Shown: positions 1 through 8,668 of the stretch, piece after piece
How positions within the stretch are numbered: the first letter of the stretch is position 1
How the letters are laid out: every line of letters begins with the position of its first letter
Translations under genes and position numbers: made by a program
The notes under the pieces: generated by a model
Database searches by the model: none
Seen by the model: the letters and a program-made list of their open reading frames with translations, nothing else
Told to the model about the DNA's origin: nothing
Assembly (NCBI GenBank): GCA_963170055.1
Contig: CAUJGJ010000420.1
Coordinates: 1-25,000, forward strand
Length of the DNA: 25,000 nt
Direction of reading: 5' to 3'
DNA from: Halisarca cf. caerulea
Taxonomy: Eukaryota > Porifera > Demospongiae > Chondrillida > Halisarcidae

Positions 1-97
1 CACACACACGCACAGACACGCATGCACGTGCGCGCACACACATGTACACATACACGTACACACACACACACACGTACACACGCACACATACACACAC

Positions 98-142
<45 letters not shown>

Positions 143-169
143 CATGCATGTACACACACGTACACACAT

Positions 170-214
<45 letters not shown>

Positions 215-243
215 CACGCATGTACACACACATACACACATGT

Positions 244-310
<67 letters not shown>
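1..310. repeat. CA/TG microsatellite (left edge)
   Basis: Almost pure alternating CA with scattered TGTACA, CGCA and CATGCA variants, running from the window edge to about 310. The longest clean run is about 245-310. Open frames through it read as His-Thr repeats and are not genes. The purine-pyrimidine alternation could adopt Z-DNA. Confidence 0.97.
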
Positions 311-312
<2 letters not shown>

Positions 313-744
313 AGGAGAGAGTGAGAGATAAAAACCCATACATGTGAGCTGACAAGTTACAATAATTATTAAGGCAATGTTGCAACTGACAAGCACTGTC
401 CACTTCCAATAACCATTTAAAAATGGTGGTTCACTCTAATTGATGTTAATTTGAAAAGTATAAAAGCCGGGCATTGGCAAACTATTACACGGTAATAGGA
501 ACAAGGTATTGCTGTTATATGGTCTGGCAACGTAGCACCCCAAAAACAGTTCGTTTTATACCTTTCAAGCCTGTGTGTACGTAGACCATATTACTGCATT
601 CATGATCGAAGTGATTGCTCTTACATACATACACAGGTATACAGTATTCGGCCTAGGGAGTTGTGAGGAACCACATCCTGAAGCTACACAAGAGGAAACC
701 CTTTTGATACGTGGTTAACAATTAATTATATCCTAAAATAACAG
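311..744. other. Non-coding stretch upstream of the receptor-like gene
   Basis: No long open frame. A TATAAAAG box lies at 459-466. Around 660-716 a short open frame reads HPEATQEETLLIRG, which resembles the end of the candidate exons at 745-841 and 1611-1719; it may be a third, worn copy of that exon. Nothing else was recognised. Confidence 0.5.
459..466 (+). promoter_or_regulatory. Possible TATA box
   Basis: TATAAAAG is a perfect core TATA match on the plus strand upstream of the plus-strand receptor-like exons. The region is AT-rich, so chance occurrence is likely. No initiator or transcript evidence is available. Confidence 0.2.
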
Positions 745-841
745 GGATTAATTAATGGAGGGTGGCGTCTATATACAGTACTTGTTTACTTTGCTACACA
801 ACCAGAACATTTCGAGAACGAGTTTATACTTGCAGTTTATG
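745..841 (+). pseudogene. Candidate short exon, first copy, of the receptor-like gene
   Basis: After a possible acceptor (AACAG, ending at 744) an open frame runs to a possible donor (GTAGGC at 842). It encodes a peptide containing VYFATQPEHFENEFILAVYG. A closely similar peptide, VHFATHPEYSKNELTLLIRV followed by YG, is encoded at 1654-1719. Both end with one base of a Gly codon (phase 1), the phase needed to join the FN3-like exon at 2015. The sequence after each donor is also similar, so this is a DNA duplication about 878 bp apart. It could be an alternative exon, the exon of a lost upstream gene copy, or a dead copy. The peptide matches no domain I can name; it may be the last strand of an extracellular domain. 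Confidence 0.35.
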
Positions 842-1131
842 GTAGGCATGTATAACTAAGTAAAAATGACAAATTTATCATGATAATTATTATACTCCAG
901 AGTAACAGTTGTATAATATGCATAAGAAAATGGCATCCAGCTAGCTCACGTAACCAATAAAATTTACAATGTTGTAGGAGAATCTTATATGCAGCACTAT
1001 TTGGTATACTTTGGGACTGAAGGTTGGGTTGTTAGGAGCTCACCCCACTCACATAATTATTATTATATATACACAAACCTTGGATAGATCTATAGGACCC
1101 TCCATAAATATGCAAGTTGATGCAAGCGTAA

Positions 1132-1215
1132 TACACGCATGCACGTACACACACATGAGCACCACGCACACACACATGCACACACACACACGCACACACA
1201 CGCACACACACACAT

Positions 1216-1287
<72 letters not shown>

Positions 1288-1405
1288 TCACACAAGCACA
1301 CACGCACATACATGCATGTATACAAACACACACTCTCACATACGCACATGCACTTACTCACACATGCATGCACATACATGCATGACATTGTACAAACACC
1401 TACAT

Positions 1406-1498
<93 letters not shown>
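1132..1498. repeat. CA microsatellite
   Basis: CA-rich tract with ATGCA and CTCACA interruptions. It ends in a clean (CA)n run of about 92 bp (about 1407-1498). It lies between the two copies of the short candidate exon. Overlapping open frames are low-complexity His-Thr or Cys-Val reads. Confidence 0.97.
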
Positions 1499-1500
<2 letters not shown>

Positions 1501-1610
1501 CAAGCATTCAAAAATATGACAGATGTTAGAATATCAGTGAAAAGGGCTTGTGTATGCAAGCGACGACTCTGGTGTCATTCCAAAACCATATTCATAGCCA
1601 TCCCCAATGA

Positions 1611-1719
1611 GTTGGTAAATGCATGGTGGCCAATATAAAGTGGCTATGGGCCTTTGTTCACTTTGCTACACATCCAGAATATTCTAAGAACGAACTTACA
1701 CTTCTTATTCGAGTCTACG
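1611..1719 (+). CDS. Candidate short exon joining the FN3-like exon
   Basis: An open frame from 1611, just after an in-frame TGA at 1608, encodes a peptide ending THPEYSKNELTLLIRVYG. It stops at a good donor, GTAAGC at 1720. One base of a Gly codon is left, so it fits the phase-1 acceptor at 2015 and gives the junction RVYG-KPPCP across a 295-bp intron (1720-2014). The start of the exon is uncertain: no strong acceptor is seen, and an ATG at 1623 lies in frame. The paralogous copy at 745-841 shows the same peptide and donor position, which argues that this stretch was under coding constraint. It may be the end of a preceding extracellular domain. No signal peptide was found for this gene. Confidence 0.42.
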
Positions 1720-2014
1720 GTAAGCACATATCCATAACTAATATAATATAATTAATATAATAAGAATGATGAATATATCATAAATAACACTATTGCTTCT
1801 AATATTGGCATGCACACAAAGGACACCACCCTATACATCTGTAATACATCATATGTCACAATTTATATATAGACAGTCATTCTTGGCAATGCATGAGTGG
1901 TAACATGAGTGTATGGTGGAACATGTACAATGGTGTATATTAACATTGTGAGGACATCGTACACAAATGTTCACATGCATGCAGCTCTTACAATAGTTAT
2001 TTGCTTCGTTTTAG

Positions 2015-2323
2015 GCAAGCCACCTTGCCCAAAGGTAAAAGCGTACGCAATAGCGAAGAAAACAATGGCAGCCGTGGCAGTGACATGGGAGGAAAATGAT
2101 CGTATCCCCGTGACTAACACCCTGGTGCGGTACTGCCCATCAACATCTCCAAACTGCTCTACTACCGTTGCATGCACACAAGGAAGGGGCACAGGGTGTA
2201 TTCTGTACGGATTGGATACAGAGAAATGGTACATCTTCACTGTTACTGCTAACAACAATTGTGGAGCTGCTACTGGGTGTAAGGAGAATGTATACATAGC
2301 CATTACAAAGCACAAACCAACAG
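2015..2323 (+). CDS. FN3-like extracellular domain exon of an NPxY receptor-like protein
   Basis: This 309-bp exon is bounded by TTTTAG (acceptor) and CAG/GTAAGCC (donor). Both ends are phase 1, the symmetric pattern typical of shuffled extracellular modules. The 103-residue product fits a fibronectin type III fold. It starts with KPPCP and has a strand with the core Trp (VAVTWEEND). The late-strand signature is GLDTEKWYIFTVTANNNCG, where FN3 domains carry the conserved Tyr-x-Phe-x-Val and the following Asn/Gly. Unusual for FN3 are six or more cysteines, including YCPSTSPNC and NNCGAATGC, which probably form disulphides. The same cysteine pattern recurs in the decayed copy at 4791-5116 and in the minus-strand gene at 16618-16908. 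The exon should be extracellular, ahead of the membrane helix encoded at 3240. The ligand is unknown. An Ig-like fold cannot be fully excluded. Confidence 0.75.
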
Positions 2324-3239
2324 GTAAGCCAATTTGAAATTCACATAAATATTATATTATACTGTACATACAATGTATATGGCTAGTGGTTCCTATCAAT
2401 GCACTATAATAGCATCTATGGAACATACCACTGTATGTACAGCTTACAGTGATTGCGTTGTATACATAAACAACATGTAAGAGAATGTTAAGTACAATTT
2501 GACAGGGGTAACAGCCGCGTATACCATTATACTGCACACACAAATTACACACACTAATGCAGTATGGTCAGTTCAAAGGCCAGGTGCCTTTTGAGCCTTT
2601 GGGAATATCATTTGAAGGGGAAAGGGAAAAATCTGATCATGATTTTATGCTAAAATTGGTAGTCTTTTTCCGAGCCTCCCTTACATTCAACATATTTTTC
2701 CAAGAAATAGTAAAATAGTGGCCACAGGTGGGGCTGCATGGGAATGAGACTACAAATCGGTCAAATCCGTTTTCTAAAAATTGGGCAACTTGTAAAGGGC
2801 TGGTCTGGTATATGTACAGTATATGTGGCTACCTGCTTGTGGAATATGCTCACATATAGCATACATTCAATTGTAATAAAATTAATAAGTAATATAGTGA
2901 ATATTTCATGCAAACTATTATTACAAGATTTGGAGCATTAGTGTCTGTTTCATTTGTCTTCCTTTAATTGCTCTGATTGCCCCAGTATGCACTGAAGGAT
3001 GACTGTGGTTCACCAAGCTAAGACATTGTACAAACTTGTGAACAAGGATAACTGTTATTTCTACAATCATGATATACTTAGTTAGGGTAACCATGCAGTA
3101 CTCCTATATACATAGTGCTGTCGTGATTGGGCTAATTGTAGCTGAATGTGTTTCCTTGAATTATTGTGATTCTTATAGATTGTTTGTTGTATGTTAAGTT
3201 GCATACAGATGTTATACTAAGTCTTCCCTTTGTACACAG
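2324..3239 (+). other. Intron between the FN3-like and TM/NPxY exons
   Basis: Phase-1 intron of 916 bp, from GTAAGCC at 2324 to a CCCTTTGTACACAG acceptor ending at 3239. Long stretches (about 2575-2935 and 2980-3060) align by eye with the intron of the decayed tandem copy (about 5535-5850 and 8787-8930). That alignment supplies the empty site of the retrotransposon at AATATAGTGAATA (about 2891-2903). No other gene was seen inside. Confidence 0.7.
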
Positions 3240-4183
3240 TTCCTACAGTGGAAGCCTGTCCTTCATCACTAACAGCTACATTACTAGTTGGCATTTTTAC
3301 TGCGGCTGTTCTTCTAATGGGCAATGTGGTAACCGTGGTGTCTGTTTACTGTGTAACTAAACACTGCTGTATGAAGACACCCTGGAAGAAGCCGCAAGCT
3401 CTCCCTGAACCGGAAGACATACAGACATTACACACACTCAATGCTATTGTGACGAAAGAAGAATCTGCTTCACTTTCTGTTCACTCAGTGGAAACAATAA
3501 GAGATGTACATGTGAATATCACAGATGACCAATTTTGCATTTCAGCCACGGCAGTAGAAGACGATGTGAGGATGTCCAAGAATCCATCTTATGAGACAAA
3601 AATGAAAGAAGGCAGTGCTGAGGTGATGAGTGATGTAACCTATGTGACTGCAGAGATGTTGCATGATGTAGGAATGACTCAAAATCCATCCTATAATGCA
3701 TTTGCACTCACAAACGGAAGTATTGTTTCTATGACAACTAATCCATTGTATGAACCTAAAACAGCAGATGATGTTGTAATGATAGATAATCCATCATATA
3801 AAGCAAAAGTGAATAGGGATAACTCGTTGACAGCAACAAGAGATGTAGGTGTCACAGATGATGAATTTAGGAATTCAGCTGTGATAGGAAATGATGTGAG
3901 GATGTCCAAGAATCCATCTTACAAGACACAGATGAAAGAAGGCAGCGCTGAAGTGATGAGTGATGCAACCTTCATGACTGCTGAGATGCAAAATGGTGTA
4001 GCAATGACTCGAAATCCATCCTGTAAAATATCCGCGACCACTAATGAAGATATTGTTACAATGACAACAAATCCATCGTATGAACCAAAAGCAGCACAAT
4101 CTGATGAAATCGTGATGATAGATAATCCATCATATAAATCAACAGTGAATAGCAATATTCAGATGATCAAGAACCCAGCATAA
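3240..4183 (+). CDS. Transmembrane segment and NPxY-array cytoplasmic tail exon
   Basis: The exon begins after the acceptor at 3239 in phase 1 (GTT CCT ACA, giving VPTVEACPSS). A hydrophobic helix of about 26 residues follows (about 3270-3348), then a basic, Cys-containing juxtamembrane segment, TKHCCMKTPWKK, the usual cytosolic stop-transfer and possibly palmitoylated. The tail then repeats a unit of the form D-V-x-M-x-x-N-P-S-Y. Seven intact NPxY motifs occur before the stop (six NPSY, one NPLY), plus one degenerate NPSC, at irregular spacing of about 20-40 residues. NPxY sites are known to bind PTB domains and clathrin adaptors, some only when Tyr is phosphorylated, so the tail is a likely multivalent docking platform; that role is inferred from motif. 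The frame ends at TAA 4181-4183, exactly where NPA needs its Tyr. No kinase or other catalytic domain is seen. Confidence 0.78.
3501..4168 (+). repeat. Internal tandem duplication of the NPxY tail (period 330-339 bp)
   Basis: Two consecutive units, about 3501-3839 and 3840-4168, share the order RDV(H/G)V-TDD, DVRMSKNPSY, KEGSAEVMSD, MTxNPS(Y/C), MTTNP(L/S)YEPK, VMIDNPSYK. The DNA matches closely: GATGTCCAAG falls at 3571 and again at 3901, exactly 330 bp apart. The array therefore grew by unequal crossover of a four-motif block, not only by single-motif gain. Tyr of the second NPSY became Cys in unit two. Confidence 0.85.
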
Positions 4184-4651
4184 GAGACAGAACCTACTCA
4201 CAATGTTGTTGAGATGACTCAAAGTCCAGAATACACAGTACAAGCTACAGATGATGATTACATGACTACCAACCCACCAACTGAGACAGATGACATTATA
4301 GGGCATGATGTAGAAATGATGGAGAATCCATCTTATAAGGCAACATGGAGCGAAGATGATGTTGACATGACTAGGAATCCGTCATACCAGAGTGAAATAA
4401 TAGAAAGAAAGGTTCAGATGACGAATGGCACAGTGGAAGATTCTAGTGTTAGGATGATGTTGAATCCATGCTACAGAACATCAGCAGATGAAGATCATAT
4501 AATAATGATGAAAAATCCATCATATCATGATGAAGCTACTGAAGATGATGTATGGATGACAGCTAATCCATCATATGAGAAAGGAACACCAGAGCACAAT
4601 ATCTATGTTGAATGGATATCCAATCCGTCACACCAGACGACAGAAACATAA
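4184..4651 (+). pseudogene. Former C-terminal part of the NPxY tail, beyond a nonsense codon
   Basis: After TAA 4181-4183 the same frame stays open for 155 codons to TAA 4649-4651. It has the same composition and the same repeat unit, including ENPSYK, RNPSYQ, LNPCYR, KNPSYH and ANPSYE (five intact NPxY), plus degenerate SPEY, NPPT and NPSH. It is therefore continuous coding sequence cut by a single stop. The stop could be a recent fixed mutation, an allele, an assembly error, or a read-through site. If the stop is real and efficient, the protein loses five of its twelve intact NPxY motifs. Confidence 0.75.
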
Positions 4652-4790
4652 GATGTTTAGATGCAAATTTATATATAATATTATTTATATACAAATATCA
4701 TACTAATGAGCATGCAGGCATGCTCGTACAGCAGTTCTGAGAGAATTAAAACTGTTCTATATACACTAATATACTTGTGTTTTATGTTAG
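4652..4790. other. Spacer between tandem receptor copies
   Basis: AT-rich, 139 bp. No canonical AATAAA was seen just after the receptor stop codons. The right end (TTTTATGTTAG) is the acceptor-like sequence before the decayed FN3-like exon and resembles that at 2005-2014. Confidence 0.45.
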
Positions 4791-5116
4791 ATAAGCCACC
4801 TTGTCCAAATGTAAAAAGATATTCTACAATAAAGACAAAAACAATGGTAGCATTGGCAGTGACTTGGGAGTAATATGATCGTATCCCCGTGACAAACACC
4901 TTATAGTGCGGTACTGCCCATCAACATCTCCCAAATGTTTACTACTGTTGTATGCATGCCAGGAAGGGGCACAGAGTGTATTCTGTACAGATTGGATACA
5001 CTGTCAGGGAAATGGTACATGTTCACTGTTACTGCTAACAACAATTGTTGCCCTGCTACTGGGTTTAAGGACACTTTGTACATATATAGCCATTAATAAG
5101 AAAGATAAAGCAACAG
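4791..5116 (+). pseudogene. Decayed tandem copy of the FN3-like exon
   Basis: Aligns along its whole length with 2015-2323, with the same acceptor position (TTAG/ATAAGCC) and donor (CAACAG/GTAAGCC at 5117). It is disabled: GAG GAA of the intact copy is replaced by GAG TAA (stop at 4870-4872). Small insertions (for example near 4903 and 5000) shift the frame, and the Cys-rich NNCGAATGC block is altered. It keeps recognisable KPPCP, TWE and the YCPSTSP-coding stretch in different frames. Together with 9057-9695 it represents a second, non-functional receptor copy in the same orientation. Confidence 0.85.
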
Positions 5117-5204
5117 GTAAGCCTAGTTAGTAGAATCATGTATCCATGACTTAGTGCCTACTAGTAGCAATATTTCCAATACATACATAGCATCTTTCCA
5201 TCAT

Positions 5205-5674
5205 TATATTATTTTCTCTGCGGAAACTATCTTGACTGTAAGTGGGACTGGGAATCAGACTACTGCATTGTACCATAAAATCAGATTTAAGCTTTCCCTT
5301 CAGCTCATAACAATTGGTTTAGGAAAGGCAATCAAGGGTATACAAATAATAGAATAATGAGGAATACTAGGGGCATTGAAAGGGCCATCTTATTCTTAGT
5401 TGTTATAGCCAAACTTTTATGCTGAGCTATTTTGTGTTAACCAGGTTCCACTGTGTGTACAGCTTATATTGATTGAGTTGACAATAATATTATTATGACT
5501 ATGTATACATTTGAACACACAAATCCGAATTGATACAAGGTGTACCTTTTGAACCTTTGGCAAAAAATCGGTTGACAGGAAAGCTGAAAATCTGATTTTA
5601 CGGTACAATTTGGTAGTCTCATTCCCAGTCCCACTTACCGTCAACATACTTTTCCCAGAGAAAATAAAATTATG
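5205..5674. repeat. Inverted repeat in the pseudogene intron
   Basis: Arms of about 100 bp at 5205-5303 and 5577-5674 are imperfect reverse complements, sharing AAGTGGGACTGGGAAT and AAAATCAGATTT on opposite strands. The intact gene's intron contains only the right arm (about 2620-2700), so the left arm was gained after the gene duplication. The piece may be part of a dispersed repeat family. No terminal motif was identified. Confidence 0.7.
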
Positions 5675-5834
5675 GCCACAAGTGGGGCTGAGAACATGAC
5701 TACAAAATTGGTTCATATTTGCATGTCCTTTAAAAATGGCCAACTTGTATTGAGCGGGTCTTGTACTCGTATATGTGACTACTCACCTGTGGAATTTGCT
5801 GGCATATAAGCATACATTCAGTTGTTAGTATTAT

Positions 5835-5847
5835 AATATGAGGAATA
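5835..5847. repeat. Target-site duplication, left copy
   Basis: AATATGAGGAATA, identical to 8788-8800 on the far side of the retrotransposon. The intact paralogous intron holds a single related site, AATATAGTGAATA, at about 2891-2903. Confidence 0.85.
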
Positions 5848-5940
5848 TGTTACCCTGGAAGCTCTTAGACTCAAACACCCACCTTGCAGCTCCACCATGG
5901 CTGATCTGGATCCATGTAAGCCCATTTACAATTCCCAATT

Positions 5941-7350
5941 AACACTGAGGATGTTAAAAAAGTGATCATGTCGTTCCCTAATGGATCTGGAGGGGGTCCT
6001 GATGGTCTCCTTCCTCAACATCTTAAGGATCTCACTGGTTTATCTGCTGGGGATGGGGGTGTACTCCTCTTGAAGGCCTTGGTGCAGCTGATCACCTTGA
6101 TCCATGAAGGCAGAACCCCAAAGGCCATTTGCCCCCTATTGTTTGGTGCTACACTCCTCGCTCTCAGGACAAAAGGGGGTGGCATCCGTCCAATTGCTAT
6201 AGGTTGTACCATCAGGAGACTCGCTTCTAAATGTGCATGTCTGCATGCCCTGAAATCTTTCCCAGACCTTTTAGCCCCACACCAGCTAGGCTTTGGAGTT
6301 TCAGGGGGGGCTGAAGCAGCAGTTCACGCCAATAGAGTATATCTCAATCACCTTCCATCACAAAAGGCCATCTTAAAAGTTGATTTCAGGAATGCTTTCA
6401 ACAGCCTTAGACGGGATAAAATGCTTGATGCCATCAAAGAGTTTATCCCAGAGCTGCTGCCTTTCATTTCCTCAACATACTCAGCCCCATGCGTTTTGTT
6501 GTGGGAAGGTGAACAGATTCTCTCATCAGAGGGGATCCAACAAGGCGATCCACTTGGTCCTTTGTTGTTTTGTATAACAATCCACAAGCTAGTATCCAGT
6601 TTAACATGCGAATTCAAGGTTTCTACTTGGATGATGGCACCATAGGCGGCAATCTTGATGACATTGCCTCTGATTTGAAAAGAATTGAAGAGTATGGTGA
6701 AGTTTTGGGATTGTTCCTCAATGTGGATAACTCAGAGTTAATATCACATGACCCGTCTACTGCTGAGAGTTTGCTAAGCACCTTCCCCGGGTTACAGTTT
6801 GTTGATGTGCAAAAAGCTACATTGCTGTGCTCACCCTTAGGTGGCAGTGCCATGGATGCTTGCTTAGACATCCAGCTTCACCAGTTGAAGTTGGTAGGTG
6901 AGCGATTATGCCACTTGCAATCGTATGATGCTTTCACCATCCTTCGCCACTCTTTTGCCATCCCCAAACTTCTACACATCTTACGCATATCTCCAGCCTT
7001 TTCATCGCCACGACTGTCATCCTGGGATAATCTACTGGTGTTCATCGTTTCCAGAATTGTTAATATCGATTTTCATGATTCTTGCCTGATGATTCATCCT
7101 GGCTGCAAACCACGCTTCCTATAGGTTCTGGTGGTCTAGGCATCAGGAGTGGCTCCTATCTTGCGCCTTCTGCCTTCTTGGCCTCGGCTGATGGAGCCTC
7201 CAAGCTTATGCACCATCTTCTTCCCTGTCATCTATCGACCACCACCTACACAAAAAGGGATTCAGCTTTGCATGTCTGGAGACAGGATCTACCACCAGAC
7301 ATACCTCTCCCTACTTCCCCCAGTCAGCAAAAATCCTGGGACAAATGGAA
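5941..7350 (+). pseudogene. Reverse transcriptase domain of the non-LTR element, frameshifted
   Basis: Read in pieces: frame from about 5950 to 6617, next frame 6605-7080, then another frame 7085-7350. Diagnostic stretches are GGGPDGLLPQHLKDL at the N-terminal side, GGIRPIAIGCTIRRLASK, ILKVDFRNAFNSLRRDKM (the first catalytic Asp region), SSEGIQQGDPLGPLLF (the QGDPLGP motif) and FYLDDGT at 6621-6641, the catalytic Asp pair in YLDD form. Downstream comes the thumb-like WLQTTLPIGSGGLGIRSGSY. At least two frameshifts (near 6610 and 7085) separate these blocks, so no functional enzyme is made. The domain would copy element RNA into DNA at the target site. Most non-LTR elements have YADD; YLDD is a variant. 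Confidence 0.88.
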
Positions 7351-7359
7351 TTTAAGTAG

Positions 7360-7910
7360 TTAAATGGAGTTAATGCCACCAACGGGAGTGACCTGCTTCC
7401 GCATCCTCATTCCGTGGATAACGGAAATGGGAAGTCCCCAGCTCGTGAGCTTCCGCGCATGCGCAGTATCTGGTTGAAGCACGTGGCATACCTCACTGCT
7501 CGTGGCATCGTCTCTCGCTTGTGTCTGCAACTATACACTGTAACGCGACTGGCTGCCCTGGGCTCTTTCCCCCAGGTGCTGGTACTAGATTCTCTGCTGG
7601 GGCCTGCAAGGACAATGTGGGGCCTCACGCTTGAGGTAGTCACATGGGGCGTATGAGCACACTTACACCAGCAAGGGGGTTGAGCCGTACATCCCCTTAA
7701 GTCCAAGAAGGGGTTCTCTCTATGGATCCCCCTGCATGTGTAGGGTAGTTGTGGGGTGTAGGCGGCATGAGAGTGAGTCATGGTAGTGGGGGGCATGGTC
7801 AGCCTAGATAGATAGGATGGTAGGCTTAGTCGTGGAAGTAGGGTTATAGGGTCTCATATACTGCCTACTAGATACCAAGTCACGGAGAGTTGGTGAGACA
7901 TTAAACCTAG
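7360..7910. mobile_element. Probable nested insertion inside the retrotransposon
   Basis: The polyprotein breaks off at about 7355 (QKSWDKWNLS) and resumes at 7921 (MLESLLSS, RARLLAAR). About 550 bp of unrelated, more GC-rich DNA lies between. Its ends form imperfect terminal inverted repeats: left TTAATGCCACCAAC then GTGACCTG (about 7370-7404), right arm reverse-complementing to TTTAATGTCTCACCAAC then GTGACTTG (about 7873-7905). AGTAG occurs on both sides (7355-7359, 7911-7915) and could be a 5-bp target duplication. The left end includes an 80-codon open frame (7414-7656) of no known family. A MITE-like DNA transposon is the simplest reading. Exact ends are uncertain. Confidence 0.6.
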
Positions 7911-7920
7911 AGTAGACGTC

Positions 7921-8668
7921 ATGCTTGAATCCCTCCTCTCCAGCTGCCATGATCAGGAATCTAGAGCCCGTCTCTTGGCTGCCAGATCAAAGGAATTCGG
8001 TGCTTGGCTTAATGCTCCACCGGTCTCCTCCTTGGACTTCACATGTCCAATGACATCATACGGACTGCCCTAGGTTTGAGATTAGGTGCTCCAATAGTCC
8101 AACCCCACTCACTGTGGCAAAGATGTAGACCATCACGCCCGCCATGATCTGAGCTGCAGGTCAAGCCAGGGGCGGCTCTCCCTGTACAATGCCTTAAATG
8201 ATATCATTCATCGCTCTTTGGTTGCTGCCAAGATTCCCTCTCGATTGGAGCCATCTGGCCTTCATCGCTCAGTCGGAAAACACCCAGATGGTATGACTAT
8301 GGTCTCTTGGACAGAGGGGAAGTTCCTTGTGTGGGATGCCACCTGTGTGGACACCTTCTGTCCTTCCAACCTCCACAGAGCATCCAGTGAGCCTGGGGGA
8401 GCAGCTGCCCATGCTGAAGTTGAAAAGGTGAAGAAATACTCACATCTCGACCGTCTTTACCAGTTGCTGTGGAGTCTGGTGCAACCATTGGCTCTCTTTC
8501 CTGAGACATCTCAGTATATATAGACGTCTCAGAATGTCCACAGGGGAGCCAAAATTGCACGATTTCCTGATTCATAGGATTTCCATGGCGATTCAGGTGG
8601 GGAATGCACTCTCAGTTCTGGGGTCCTCCCTATTTCTAGCATCCCTTTTGGGGATGTTGACATCTTAG
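7921..8668 (+). pseudogene. C-terminal, nuclease-like part of the retrotransposon polyprotein
   Basis: Starts with LLSSCHDQESRARLLAARSK and GAWLNAPPVSSL. After frameshifts (near 8030 and 8110) it reads IIRTALGLRLGAPIVQPHS, then CGKDVDHHARHDLSC (8113-8157), a Cys/His cluster. Next come LEPSGLHRSVGKHPDGMTMV and GKFLVWDATCVDTF: a PD, then about 13 residues later a D followed by T, as in PD-(D/E)xK-like nucleases. A Cys/His knuckle followed by such a nuclease fits the C-terminal restriction-like endonuclease of some non-LTR elements, so it may have nicked the target DNA. That assignment is inference from motif order. The last piece (8525-8668, another frame) reads MSTGEPKLHDFLIHRISMAI and ends at TAG 8666. 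Confidence 0.65.

Noticed and set aside
22..347. Open frames of about 100 codons reading His-Thr repeats
   Set aside because: Translation of the CA microsatellite in two frames; no unique sequence and no splice or start context. The same applies to 1011-1559, 11039-11397 and 15237-15689.
1971..2315. 114-codon minus-strand open frame
   Set aside because: Antisense shadow of the FN3-like exon at 2015-2323, whose splice sites and paralogues support the plus strand.
5154..5743. Similar peptides on opposite strands containing LTVSGTGN(Q/E)TT
   Set aside because: Similarity comes from the DNA inverted repeat (5205-5303 and 5577-5674); neither frame has coding context.
7407..7796. 129-codon minus-strand open frame
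   Set aside because: Lies wholly within the probable nested insertion in the retrotransposon and resembles no protein; the GC-rich insert makes long frames likely by chance.
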